From assembly GCA_963693315.1 (NCBI GenBank), contig OY856186.1, positions 373,927,663 through 373,991,662 on the forward strand: a DNA stretch of 64,000 nt, written 5' to 3'. Of the stretch, positions 34,642 through 46,100 are shown one piece after another (the first letter of the stretch is position 1; each line of letters begins with the position of its first letter). The stretch comes from Diogma glabrata. Taxonomy: Eukaryota > Arthropoda > Insecta > Diptera > Cylindrotomidae. The translations under genes were made by a program, and so were the position numbers. Below the pieces are notes generated by a model. It was given only the letters and a program-made list of their open reading frames with translations. It was not told the origin of the DNA and made no database searches.

Positions 34642-35568
34642 TAACTAAAAAGAAAAAGTTAAATTAAATATAATTAACAAGTTACACAATTAGAAACTTA
34701 TTTGATCAATTATTGTTATCTAATATCTAGTATGTGTGTTTCGGAGAGTAGATGTTGTACAGACCGTGATATTATAGATCTACTGATCTTATAAATAAAC
34801 AAAACTTAAGCAAACGCTCTAACAAAGCTAAAGTTGGAATTCCAGTCACAGAATATAATTTTTAACAGATGGTAGCTTATTAGAGTTTGCTGATTCACTA
34901 TTAATTTGAAGAAATATGTCGCACTTGTTACAAACTAGAAAATAAAACATAATTCCACACATACTTGATAGTATATAACAATTATTAATCAAATAAGTTT
35001 AATAATTAATAATTATTAATCATTTAAGTTTAACTTAACTTTTTCTTTTCAGTTAACTGTAGTAATTTAAGAAAGATAATAATTATATTAAAAATAACAA
35101 ACGCAACCTTGATTTGGAAGAAATAATATTTATGAATGTTTTCAAAATACAAATTATCTGTCAAAATTTTCCAATAGGAAAGTAGGTAAGGTAGTTTCGG
35201 AAAGTAGGAATGTATTTCGAAAAAAGGAAATCAGTGCCATCTCTATTAAAAATTACCGTCGTAGTTACGACCAATTTTTAAGTGAAAATAAAATCTCATT
35301 TCATAAATATTAAATTATTTCTGTTTTTCGTTGTTTTTTTCAGTTTTTTAGTTTAAAAATATGTTACCATTTCAGATTTAAAGAATATTTATATGCTTTG
35401 AGCCATATAATGACTATAATATTATTACAATGGTGAAATAAAGGAATTCGAAATTGGATTTTTTCATGTTTAGCTGTAAGATAAGGGCTCGTCAAAATTT
35501 TAAATTGAGTTTTTTTTTTGAGTAATTTTTTTGTTGTATTAAAAAACTCGCCAAATTTCTATCGAAAT
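34642..35568. other. AT-rich stretch, nothing recognised
   Basis: No coding frame or paired repeat of note. 'TTAATAATTATTAATCA' is locally duplicated near 34985-35030. The BEL frame begins at 35569. Confidence 0.45.
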
Positions 35569-38500
35569 TTATGATCTTCCGGATCCATCGAAATTTATCC
35601 ATCGTGGAATTTTAATATTTTGTATAGATGGTAGTTGTTGTTCGAATTTTTCCCAATAACTATTCAAATTTTTTGGGATTTCTTCATCCCAATCAATTCC
35701 TGTCACCCATATTTTTTGCATGAAAATTTTTGCAGATACGGTTACTGGTGCTAGCCACCCTAGTGGATCAAAAATTTTTGCGATGTTTGAGAGCACTCTC
35801 CGCTTGGTGTTAGGTTTTCTGAAGTCAGGAGTTTCCGTTGTCTTAAAACTGAATGTATCTGATAAAGGACTCCAATATATGCCTAATGTTTTTATAGTGG
35901 CACTATCCTTTATTTCTAAGTTTTTTATTTCTCTGCGGTCATTTGGAATATTTTCCAAAATTTCATTGCTGTTGCTGGACCATTTTCTGAGGTTGAATCC
36001 CCCGCGTTTTAGTAGATCTATCAGTTCTTGTTGTAATTTTACTGCATCTTTTATGCTATCTGATCCTGACAAGACGTCATCTATGTAAAACTGTTCCTTG
36101 AGAACTTCAATTGTTTTTGGTTGGAATGAATCTTTTTCATCGTTAGCTAATTGTTGTAACGTTTTTGTGGCTAAATATGGTGCTGATGCGGTCCCGTATG
36201 TGATTGTTGTTAATTTATACTCTTTTACTGGCTTACTCGGTTCATTTCTCCACAATATTCTCTGCAAATCCTGATGTTCTTCTGCTACTTTGATTTGACG
36301 ATACATTTTCTCAATATCAGCAGTGAAAACGTATTTGTAAATTCTCCATCTCAACACAATTGAGAATAAGTCTTGTTGTAAAGTCGGGCCGATCAGTTGT
36401 AGATCGTTAAAGCTCAATCCTGATGTAGTCTTCATCGACGCGTCGAAGACCACACGTACCTTTGTTGTTGAACTGGATTCTTTGACAACGGCATGGTGTG
36501 GTAAATAATTTTTTTCTAGTTGATTTTCTGATGTTTTTGCAGGTATCATGTGTCCTAATTGTATATATTCGTTCATAAATGCGTGATAGTCCTGCTTTAG
36601 CTTTAGGTTTCGTTCCAACCGCTTTTCAACTTGTATCAACCTCGCCCTGGCTTGCTTTTTTGAATCACCCAGTATTCCTTCTTCCTTTAGAGGTAACTTT
36701 ACTTCATAACATCCATTGACTAATCTTTTCTTAGAATTCTCGTACATTTCTTCACATTTTTTTTCTTCTAATGAAAGTTGTTTTTTGGGATCTATTTCTT
36801 CAATTTCCCAAAATCGATTTAATTCTTCGCTGCAATCTAAATGAACCATCATATTTATGGTATCATGTGATCTTGATGTTGATGATGGCCCACTGATGGT
36901 CCACCCTAAATTCGTCTGTTGAGCGAACCATTTATTTTTATTTGTTACAATCCCAGGAAGAATAATTTCTCCGTAATAATTTGCTCCAATCAATATATCG
37001 ATTGGTCCAGAGTTATAATATGTTGGGTCTGCCAATATTGTGTTGTTGTTGAATTCCAGTTCTTGTATTGATGTTTGTGGCATATCGGCCGATATTACGG
37101 TCATTACTTGTGCTTCTGCATTTAAAATGAATGTTGAAGTGTACCGAGGCTTAATCGTGAGATAAACCTTGTGATGTGACTGTCCTGACTTGGCGTTTGC
37201 TATACCAGATACAGACACGTTACTTTTGTATTTTCGTAGCCTTAGTTGTTGTACAGCTGCTTCCGTTATAAATGTTCCTTGGGCACAAGGGTCAATCAAA
37301 GCTCTAAACAATTCAAAATGTCCATCGCTTGCCAGAACTTTTATAAGTGCTGTGGCTAACAATACGTTTTCTTCATTTTTTGTTAAGGCTGCAATAATTT
37401 CATTTCGATGTAAAATTGTGTGATGGTTTTTATTGCAAATTTTACAGTTATTTTTTGATGTGCATTTTGTATCTGTATAATGATGTAAGCAGACTTTGCA
37501 TAGTTCTACTTTAGATACAAACTCCACTCGTGCTTTTGCTGACATGTTAAGAAAATTTTGACATTCCGTAATGAAATGCTCTCTTTTGCAATATCGGCAA
37601 TGGATACTGATTTGCGTATTGTATCCCTGGAGACCTTTTCGTTGATGTTGAAATTTTGAAATGGTTTGGCTCGCCTGATGTGGTTTAAAATCCTTTGCAA
37701 TGCCATCTCTCTTGTATTTGTATTCCTTAATTAGTTCTAAAGATTGGAATCTTTTCTCTAAAAAGGTGAATAAATGTTCTAATGAAGGGATTTCTTTCGG
37801 ATCGTCCAAGCTTTGTTCATATAGTTTGTGTGTTTCCGTATCTAATTTTGGCAATAATAGTTCTAATACCAAAGGTCCCCATGCATCAGTGTCGATACCA
37901 AGATTTTTAATGCATTGTAGAGATTCTTTTGCGGTGTCTATCAATTTTCTAATTGATGATGATGCTTCATTTTGGATTGTTCCAAAGTTTAATAGCCTCT
38001 TGATGTGTGATGAGACTAATATTCGCTTGTTGTTATATCTTGCGTTAAGCGTTGCCCATGCTGTTTGGTAGTTGTCTTCTGATGTGGTGAAGTGTTTTAA
38101 CAAATCAGCTGCTTGATCTATTACATGCGTTTTTAGGTGGTGCATTTTTGTGGCATTTCCAATTTCCTGGCTATCATGTATCACTTGTGTAAAAATGTCT
38201 CTAAATGTTGTCCATTGTAAATAATTTCCATTGAACGTAGGAATTGTTATTGCTGGCGTTTGACTTCTCGGCTGAACTTGTTGTGTTGCGTGAAAAAAGG
38301 ATTTTCCTAATTTTTCGATTTCCTCTTCCATTGTTTGTGTTATATCGAAGAACTCACTTTCCCAGTATTCGAATTCTTGGTTGTAGATCTGGTCAGTGTC
38401 TTCCACGATGATGTCTTCATGAAGAATGGATATATTTTCCCATTTGCGAGTGAGATATTTAATCTTCTGATTATAATATGACTTTGTTCTGATGTTTGCT

Positions 38501-38952
38501 TGTGTGTCATCTTTAATTGTTTTAATGTTCCGCAACAATTCTTTTGCTCTGATCCTCTGTTTTTGTATCAGAGCCGCCGTGTTTGGGTTCAGTGTTAGAT
38601 GATCTTGATCTGGCGTACGTGCTATTTCTGCAGGTATTGAGTTGTCTTGTGCTGCTGCTTCCATATTTTGAATTTCTTGCTCCAGATACGATTGGAAATC
38701 ATTTTTAGCTGTATACAATTCTTCTCTTGATTTCCAGTAAGCCTCTTCCTTAGTTTGCTCAAAAAAGGCTTGCAGTTTATTGTCGTTAGCTTTGAATTTT
38801 TCCCAAAGAGTGTGGATCTCTGCCAGGCGTTTTTTAAAATATTCTTTGGTTGTCTTGCGCTCCTTGTCGTCCTTTTTGGTGTTCCTTTGCACAGTTTTCA
38901 ATCTTTCGGAAATCTCTGTTTGTGCTTGAACCAAGCCTTGGTAATCCGCCAT
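35569..38952 (-). CDS. BEL/Pao Gag-protease-reverse transcriptase polyprotein (truncated)
   Basis: An intact 1127-codon frame starts at ATG 38952. Order: coiled-coil-rich N-terminus (1-220), Pao-type Gag domain (DUF1759; 'IPTFNGNYLQW' near 230), CCHC-like zinc fingers from Cys452 and in the next 70 residues, aspartic protease (DUF1758) with D554 in 'ALIDPCAQGTFIT', linker, RT with Asp879 in 'FTADIEKMYRQ' and 'YIDD' at 956-959. It continues into the Pao RT thumb ('WLAPVTVSAKIFMQKIW') and stops at 'WINFDGSGRS', where RNase H should follow. In BEL elements this polyprotein forms particles, matures itself and copies the RNA. The protease has Pro-Cys where many families have Ser-Gly after the Asp. 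The integrase half is not contiguous, so this copy cannot be autonomous as assembled. Confidence 0.93.
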   Translation of the reverse strand: MADYQGLVQAQTEISERLKTVQRNTKKDDKERKTTKEYFKKRLAEIHTLWEKFKANDNKLQAFFEQTKEEAYWKSREELYTAKNDFQSYLEQEIQNMEAAAQDNSIPAEIARTPDQDHLTLNPNTAALIQKQRIRAKELLRNIKTIKDDTQANIRTKSYYNQKIKYLTRKWENISILHEDIIVEDTDQIYNQEFEYWESEFFDITQTMEEEIEKLGKSFFHATQQVQPRSQTPAITIPTFNGNYLQWTTFRDIFTQVIHDSQEIGNATKMHHLKTHVIDQAADLLKHFTTSEDNYQTAWATLNARYNNKRILVSSHIKRLLNFGTIQNEASSSIRKLIDTAKESLQCIKNLGIDTDAWGPLVLELLLPKLDTETHKLYEQSLDDPKEIPSLEHLFTFLEKRFQSLELIKEYKYKRDGIAKDFKPHQASQTISKFQHQRKGLQGYNTQISIHCRYCKREHFITECQNFLNMSAKARVEFVSKVELCKVCLHHYTDTKCTSKNNCKICNKNHHTILHRNEIIAALTKNEENVLLATALIKVLASDGHFELFRALIDPCAQGTFITEAAVQQLRLRKYKSNVSVSGIANAKSGQSHHKVYLTIKPRYTSTFILNAEAQVMTVISADMPQTSIQELEFNNNTILADPTYYNSGPIDILIGANYYGEIILPGIVTNKNKWFAQQTNLGWTISGPSSTSRSHDTINMMVHLDCSEELNRFWEIEEIDPKKQLSLEEKKCEEMYENSKKRLVNGCYEVKLPLKEEGILGDSKKQARARLIQVEKRLERNLKLKQDYHAFMNEYIQLGHMIPAKTSENQLEKNYLPHHAVVKESSSTTKVRVVFDASMKTTSGLSFNDLQLIGPTLQQDLFSIVLRWRIYKYVFTADIEKMYRQIKVAEEHQDLQRILWRNEPSKPVKEYKLTTITYGTASAPYLATKTLQQLANDEKDSFQPKTIEVLKEQFYIDDVLSGSDSIKDAVKLQQELIDLLKRGGFNLRKWSSNSNEILENIPNDRREIKNLEIKDSATIKTLGIYWSPLSDTFSFKTTETPDFRKPNTKRRVLSNIAKIFDPLGWLAPVTVSAKIFMQKIWVTGIDWDEEIPKNLNSYWEKFEQQLPSIQNIKIPRWINFDGSGRS

Positions 38953-39183
38953 ATTTTAAAATTGGTGTTTTGTTCTTGGGGTTTTTTAAGACTGGTTTGA
39001 ACAATCAAATGTTTATGTAGTTATACGTAGCCTAGATTTCAATACGTAGCTGCGTCTTGATGTTGATGATCGCTGCTTCAGCTTTATTGATGTTTTGAAA
39101 AACCCAGTGATCACGGTTTGAAAAACCGAATGTTTATGATGATCAAATGATGATGTAGATCCACTGGTGCTTTATCTTCTTTA
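38953..39183 (-). other. BEL/Pao 5' leader
   Basis: This region between primer-binding site and gag ATG has no open frame of note. It presumably carries the packaging signal, by analogy with retroelements. Confidence 0.6.
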
Positions 39184-39196
39184 GCTCGAAGGACCA
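39184..39196 (-). promoter_or_regulatory. Primer-binding site of the BEL/Pao element
   Basis: On the minus strand 'TGGTCCTTCGAGC' lies two bases after the LTR end. It starts with TGG, complementary to the universal CCA tRNA end. I do not assign the tRNA. Confidence 0.75.
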
Positions 39197-39198
39197 AA

Positions 39199-39548
39199 TG
39201 TTGACTCTCGAATCGGTTGATGTTTTATTAGTTGATGTTTTATTAATCAGAAAAAAAATACAATATGTGTTTTTCTGTTGGTTTCTAATTAAAGAGTGAT
39301 TTTTATTTTTAAACATAATTCATAAAAACTATCAAACAAATTGTAATTTTCATATGTAAGTTAATAAATTTGATGATGACATCAAAATAATTTACTTCTA
39401 TACCACTTTGTTAACCTTGAAAAACAGTACAATTAAATTGTACTGAATTGCATAAATGATTCAACAATATATATAATTATGAGTGTAGAAATATTTAGAA
39501 TTAAGTAAATAGAATATATTTACGCCATGTCAAATCTGTGCATTGACA
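39199..39548 (-). repeat. BEL/Pao 5' LTR, complete (350 bp)
   Basis: Reads TG...CA on the minus strand ('TGTCAATGCACAG' to 'GAGAGTCAACA'). Its first 264 bp are identical to 28404-28667. 'AATAAAACATCAACTAATAA' near its end repeats 'AATAAAACATCAAC' and may carry the poly(A) signal. No target duplication can be defined because the other outer end is lost. Confidence 0.88.
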
Positions 39549-40342
39549 ATTGAGTTGATATGTGGACTTTGTAATTTTTGTACGATGAAAGGGATATTAA
39601 AAGAAGAAACAAAAGATGGAGAATTTTACTATTTATGCTAAATTAAATTGAAATTAAAAAAAAAGTTGATTATCAGTAGTGTATTCAGTATTGTGCCATA
39701 AATGTTATTGTAAATTGTCTTAACTAATTAAATTTTCAACTTATTTTATAAAATTAACTCATGTTTGAAGTTATTTAAGTTAGGTGTGACATTAATTTCT
39801 TTTACTAGTATTAATAAAAAATTAATAAAATAAAAATTTCAACATTTTTAGAAAATTAAAGATAACATTTTTTTTTGGTATTTTCAAATTTGAAAGGTTT
39901 GATCGTGTTAGTCAATTACATTGTGATTCCGCACCCTTTAATTTGTATTTAATACTGCATATAAATTCGTGGCTATATCGCATAGAAATGGAAAAAAAAA
40001 TCTAGTTTGGTATTAGTGACCCTAGTACAAGAAGATGAAAAACGTAATTGTGCTGAATTTAATGCACAAAAAAAATAAGGATCATGAACTGATGGTTTTG
40101 ACTATGTAAAGTTGGGAATATTGGTGGACTGGCATTTATATGGATTTAAAGTGGATCAACATACATAGTTATACTGTAAGCTTTATTTTTTTTTGATTTA
40201 TATAATTTATGTTTGTGTTTTTTGTGTTAAATTATTTTCTTTTTGTACGCAATATTGATATGTGTTTTGTATAGGTTTTTTTTTCTATAAAATTTGTAAA
40301 ATAAGAGTTGCAATTTATTTAAATCAGAATTTATTTCCCAAC
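39549..40342. other. AT-rich flank, nothing recognised
   Basis: No coding or repeat feature noticed. Confidence 0.4.
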
Positions 40343-40450
40343 ACGACGTTTATCGGCTTTTATTAATTGATTATAATCTTGATTATAGTTTTTGATAGAT
40401 TCCTTTTCCAGTTCTTTTTCAACTTTCAAAATCTCACTTTTGACACCAGT
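40343..40450 (-). pseudogene. Possible short coding fragment, unknown (weak)
   Basis: The minus strand reads a charged helical stretch ('EILKVEKELEKESIKNYNQ', then a basic end and TAA). A degraded related segment lies at 45199-45262. It may be a retrocopy tail or a repeat. I do not recognise it. Confidence 0.2.
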
Positions 40451-40819
40451 TGACACGTTTTAGTCTTTTTACTGTGTTTTGGCTTGATTATGAAATTAAC
40501 TGCACCCAGTACCATTACGGGTACCATAACTTTTTAACTTTAGCGCAGGAAACAATGAAGTATGTGGTTCAGTGTATTTGGTTCAAATACCCGTGTTTAG
40601 GTACTGACGAGTTATTAACACAGAAGGTCTTAAACTACTTCTCTTCGCCCATCATTATAGGTGATATGCACTCTCGTTTATTTATTTTGAGTAATGTTTG
40701 TTAATATCAAAATCATCATTCGTCCCTAATCCCTCCCTATTACGTGTGTTTTCTATGGGTCAACGTTTATTTACATCTTTCATCAATCCCTGCTATCAGG
40801 AGTTGATCATTGCTCTTAT

Positions 40820-41160
40820 CATGAAACTGTAATGAAGCGCTCTTCGTTGAGCAACAACAATGTGGCATAGCAGGCCGCGTACCTAGCCAGGTTGTATTAA
40901 TAGCCCCAAGCTAGCTGCAGTCCATGTGGACGAGAATGAAATCCTGCTGCTCCAGCACAAATACAGATTTAGTACGCGTAACATGAGTTAAAAACGGATG
41001 TATGCAAAAGAAAGCAAGTGAATTAAACAGACTCTGGCGACCCTAGTGTACGAACGAACCACGATCACCACGTCCAACCCCCCCAATTCACACCACACCT
41101 TGACATGCTCTCTCGTCTTATACACTTACACACCCGCACACACACACACTCACACACACA
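40820..41160 (+). repeat. Repeat family D, copy 1
   Basis: 'CATAGCAGGCCGCGTACCTA', 'CCCCAAGCTAGCTGCAG' and 'GACTCTGGCGACCCTAG' recur in the same order at 63608-63880. Both copies run into CA repeats. GC content is higher than the surroundings. It may be a SINE-like or older repeat; no pol III boxes were recognised. Confidence 0.7.
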
Positions 41161-41175
41161 CATATTCACATACAC
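41120..41175. repeat. Short imperfect (CA)n
   Basis: CA-rich tail following family D, interrupted by T and G. Confidence 0.75.
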
Positions 41176-41874
41176 AGTGACACTTCCACGCACGCATATA
41201 GTCATGCAGGATTCCATGAAATGCGACCTGAATATCATGGATAATCACGGTTGGTCACTTATGTAATCAATAGTCAATGTTAGTACCTAGGATTGGGATT
41301 TTCGTTTTAACATAATTGATCTTAAAATTCTGGAGCTATATGTTATTTGGAACTAATCTGGTTTCATCTGGGGAAATTCAGCCATTGTTCTAATTTATTA
41401 TTATTTATTTATTTATTATTGTTATAATAGTCATTGTTAAAGTAAGCGTTATACGTTATTATATGAGCTGTACATTAATAACCGTACCCTACTACTATTA
41501 ATAACATTATGTTATCCTGTATTTTTATCAAATGTTTTATAGTGCAACAAGAACGTAACAATAATATTGATAGATATTTATATGGTTGAAAATTTCGCAG
41601 TTGTATTTAATAACAAAAATATTCATATAATAATATTGACACACCATTATAAACGGAAAATGAACTACAGTCTTAGCAAAACCAAACTGAAAATTTCCTT
41701 TCCTTTTTTTTGTTGGTATAGAATATCGAAAATTGGTTTGTATGAGTTTATAGCCAATGTTGGTTTAAGTCAAATCTGAAATTCGAATTCGTTTTTGTAT
41801 GGTCCTGTTTAGAATATCGTGGAATACAGGGGCAACTATACATTAAAAGTTAAAATGACATTAACAAAGAAAAT
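41176..41874. other. AT-rich stretch, nothing recognised
   Basis: No coding or repeat feature noticed. Confidence 0.4.
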
Positions 41875-42345
41875 TTAAACTTGTAGGCTGAAAACTATGC
41901 TAAGAAATGTTTCGTAGTGAATTGGTATAACCCGATCCATATCAGTACCATATTGTCTGAAGGATGACGTGCGCGTTTATAAAAGTATACAACCCTGAAT
42001 GACATCATCAAAGAAAGTTGTTCCACGTCCCATATGATCAAATTTCCGTTTTAATAATTCCACTAAAAGATCTGATAATCCATATCCAAATGCAGACGAT
42101 GCTGTCTTCAATTCATTTTTATCAACATTACCAGAATTATCAGTATCCGATGATCTAAAACCGGTTGGCCAGCAGGTTACACATTTCCATAGAAATCCAA
42201 AATTTTGAAATCTAACGCTATCTCGATTTTCTTTATCAAACATTCCAATCATTAACCGAATGGTGTCTGGCTTAAGTGGACTCCCTGTTCCATGGGATAA
42301 TGTTGCTGCAATTCATCGGCTGGTATAAGACCGCTTCGACCTTCG
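41875..42345 (-). pseudogene. Alg-2: ALG-2 / PDCD6 (penta-EF-hand) processed pseudogene
   Basis: ALG-2 is a Ca2+-binding penta-EF-hand adaptor acting in ESCRT and COPII trafficking. The minus strand encodes its EF1 end ('SGLIPADELQQ'), 'LMIGMFDKEN', 'FGFLWK', EF3 'SDTDNSGNVDKNELKTA' with the following 'FGYGLSD', 'RKFDHMGRGT' and 'FDDVIQG', then EF5 remnants and a TAA at 41875-41877. Decay: one frameshift after the 'DELQQ' segment (about 42295), an in-frame TAA near 41975, and replacement of several conserved residues. Introns are absent over about 470 bp and the end matches the normal C-terminus, so it is a retrocopy. The first exon region is missing. Confidence 0.9.
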
Positions 42346-42489
42346 TCAACATTTTTATATAAATGAAGCATAATATTGACATTGACGCACACACATGCAT
42401 CACCGGAACCCCCCCACATACTCACACTCATATACACACGTATCCATAATCATTCATACATCTTAATAAAAACAAAATAAAATGAAATA

Positions 42490-42665
42490 TGACTCACCCC
42501 ATAGGTATTCCAGATCCCTCTCCTTCGTCCCCTTTTAAATCACCAATTCATTCGACCACATCCATTGCAAAAGTTTGGAATAGTTTTCACCATCGTGGAT
42601 GTCCAATGTAGAAGAAAATAAATTTGACAGCTTCTACTGCCTGGACCCAAAATGAATTCCGACAA
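42490..42665. pseudogene. Coding-like fragment, unknown (weak)
   Basis: Relatively GC-rich with coding-like composition on both strands. The minus strand reads 'GDEGEGSGIPMG' close to a donor-like 'GGGGTGAGTC' (42497). The + strand reads 'IPDPSPSSPFKSP', then 'KVWNSFHHRGCPM', a stop and a further open stretch. Neither is recognised. It lies just upstream of the ALG-2 retrocopy. Confidence 0.2.
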
Positions 42666-43010
42666 ACAAAATCAGTCAGGAATGTTAGTGCCGGATGTTT
42701 TTGTTTTTGATCCTTGGTATTTATGGTTTATTTGGGGTTCTAATTACAGGGATGTTATGCCTCCGCACCAACCACAACAATCAATTTAATTTCCCTCCCT
42801 TTTTTTTATCATTAAACAAGGCGTTGTTCCAAACAATTATTTATTCTTTTATTCACCACAGTCTTAATATAATTTTATCAATATACAGTTAATCATTTCC
42901 ATTTTTAATTTATTAACAAGTTTCAATTTTATTGCTACTAATCAACCCGCATTATTTTGCAGTTCCTTGTTATTAACCTTAATCTAGTAATTAATTTATT
43001 CTTACTAGGA

Positions 43011-43195
43011 CACATATAATAATTTTACTGTATTTCACGGAACATTGTTCAACTTAAATTTTTACTATTACACATATAATAATTTACTGTTCTTTTCACT
43101 GAACATTTATCACCTTAAATTAGTACTATGACATATATCATAATTTGCTGTTTTTTTCATTTTGTTATCTAGCATTAAATTTGTTTTTTTTTATA
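43011..43195. repeat. About 61-bp tandem repeat, three units
   Basis: Units start with 'ACACATATAATAATTT' or variants at about 43011, 43072 and 43132, and share 'ACTGTTC/ATTTC..GAACATT' and 'CTTAAATT'. Degenerate. Confidence 0.7.
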
Positions 43196-46100
43196 AAACA
43201 TGTATGAATTTACCTCTATTTCTTTAAACCGGGCCTTGAGATGAGATTTTGTCCACTAAACAGGACTTTAGTGTGAATTATTCACAAATCAAAGCTTTCC
43301 GCTAAAATCCACGATTCGACTCCCATCAGAAGAACAACTTTCATTTATGTTCTATGTGTTTAATTATTAGAGATAGGATTTTTTGCAATCGCACAAAATT
43401 AATCACACTAGTAACTTTTACGGAATTAAATTAAACAACACTGAATTAAATTACAACAAGAACATCGAAATAAAACTATCAACAAAAAATCCCTGCATCA
43501 CGCGGATGATTAACACTTGACAATCCACCTGTCAAAATAAATGTTCTCATCAGAATAAAAAAATCGACTAAGCGAAACTTTATGTCTTCAACCACGTATT
43601 TATAGTTAAAATCGATAAACACGATAAGTTTGTTTATTGGATATTCTCTTTCGCTGAATATGTGTACCCACTAAAAGAGTCTTCACTATTAACCTGTACT
43701 AAAATTTGGAAGGGAATTATAAACAGAAATATCTATTACGAAACGATTGTAAGAAATTACATTTTATAAAAGGAAGCAAAAGCAACTCAAAAAGTTCATG
43801 ACACTACGATAAACGTGACGTAATCCATTGATTGATTCCTCCTATCTTTTGGGAAACAGAGCGAATTCAAATTAGGGAAATTTTGTTTTTTTGTTTTATT
43901 GTACCCACTAAGGAATTCTTACAACCAACGGGTATTGCAATCGGAAACTACATAAAAAAAAATTATTGAATAATAATAATTGTAAGAAATTATGTTTGGA
44001 AATAGCGCGATTTCGAATCAATGACATTGTACAACCGTTTTACGACGATTCAATAGCGATCAACGATTACAAATTGAATATAAGAAATTATATTGGGGAA
44101 ACAGCACACAACTGTTTCATGACAATTTTTAAACGGAAACATTGCAGATGACAACCACGAACTGAGCACAAGAAACCATGTTTAAAGAGAAAAACGAAAA
44201 CAACTATGAAAGTCTCTGTCAGTGTAAATTCAATGCGTGTGGGAAAGTGGTTCGACTCTCAATTACGAAGTTTGAATTACATTTCATTACAAAATGTTAG
44301 AATTTTCCTGTTACCAACAAAAATCCTTGAGTTTATGACTTCCAGTATCGTGAGAGTTCTCGGAAGTCTATTCGCTATTCTTAGGAAAAAATGCTACAAC
44401 GTTGTCCAAAACTAGGATATTGTGGCCATTTGTCGCCTAAACGACTACGTATCTACGTTAATTTGAGTGAGTTAGTTATACCTCCAAGCTTGTTTTTCAA
44501 GTCCCAAGGTTTTGATTGCCAGAGCATTTTCGTCCCTACCCAGATCCTCTGTGCTTAACATCTATGTCTCTGAGTAAATTTCTGTGAAGATTGCCATTTG
44601 TGTCTGAGGCCATTAGTGCTTCATGTTGTATGGTACAGTTAAAAATAACCTGTTTATGCTATATGAGCGTGAATAACTGGTGAAATGCTCGGAACCCAAC
44701 AATATAATAGGTTATGTCTTTGGTATAAATTTGAATTTGCGTTAAATCTCCATTCCGTTTTTCCTCCGCGCATTAAGTTGCAATTTCCGTTTTTCATATA
44801 CACCGACTAGAATTATTAAATCAAGTAATTAATCGGAATTAAACAAGCTAAGCACTGTGACAAACAAGCTTCATATTGTTGCCGTGAACAAACGCATAAT
44901 ATAAAAATAAAAGACTTTGGTAAACACTTAAAAATAAAAATGCAAACGTGACAACACAGAAATAAAAGTTAACGGTAAAAAAAGCTATGTAATGATTGGT
45001 GGATAATAAAATAAAAATTAGAAAAATAATGTGCTTAAAAGATATTTCTAGACACAGTCGGTTAACATATGTTAAATATTACATGCAGACGTCAAAGCGT
45101 CAGAGATATTAGATTTGGAATCAATAAATTCACAGCTCATTACATCCAAAAAACTTTACGTTATGAAAGTTTAAAAATCGACTCAAATAAAAGTTAATAG
45201 ATTCCATTTTCCAGTTCTTATTTAACTTTCAAAATCTTACTGTTGACACCAGCGCCAAGTACCATTACAAACTTGATGAGTGATATATATAAACTGAAAG
45301 GTAGAACCAAAACATACACCGTACTGCCGTTTAAGCTTAATCGAGCATTGGTCTTTCTCTTAGCTTGGCACACTTTATTCCTCGATCTTTGATGTGGTCA
45401 ATATGTTTTAAGTTCTTCTAAATTTAATTTAAATACCCAATTTCTTAACTTTGAACATTAAAAGAGAAAAAAATGCACGGATTTAGGAAATGTTGTAAGG
45501 ATTGAACACAAACTATGGCGGTCGATCAATTAAAATATTATTTGGAGAGGGTTGAGAGTGTCATATGAAAGGTGAACTTTTTTCTAGTCCAAAACAATTT
45601 TTCTTGTTATTTGCTTAAATTGTGTTTTGAGAAGAACTATGTTAGGGATTTCGGACTTTTTATAAAAACAAACGGGAATCCTCATCTTTAATTTCACAAA
45701 CAAAAAAATCGACTAAAAATCATGGTTGACTAATAAAGAAAATAAATTAAAACAAACAAAAAGCAAATTATTTTATAAGAAAAAAAAATTACAAAAATTT
45801 CTACAATGTTTCCTATTTAAGCTTTATTAAATGCTTAAACTTGTGGTACCAAAAAACACAAACTGTCCACTTTGATTTAAATTTACGTAATCTGCTCGAT
45901 TAAACATTTAGTAAGATTCTCCATTTCTTGTTTCTTTTTAATTATACTCTTCATCCCACAAAAATTTATAATTTCCTCATGTCTCTCAATATAATGCAAG
46001 TCAACCACTTCCACGTATCATCTCACCAAACATCTTCTCTACAACTACATAAATTTGAACAACTGTATTACGTCTCATGTAATACAATGATTAAGCTTTA

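Noticed and set aside
35720..39000. + strand open frames opposite the BEL gag-pol ORF
   Set aside because: They are shadows of the long minus-strand polyprotein frame; the same holds for + strand frames at 26920-27833 and 29335-31311.
40450..40704. + strand open frame of 84 codons
   Set aside because: Composition is not coding-like, it lacks splice or family support, and it overlaps the opposite-strand fragment at its edge.
42695..42892. Hydrophobic + strand open frame of 65 codons
   Set aside because: It is T-rich DNA giving Leu/Phe/Ile codons by chance, with no splice context or conservation evidence.
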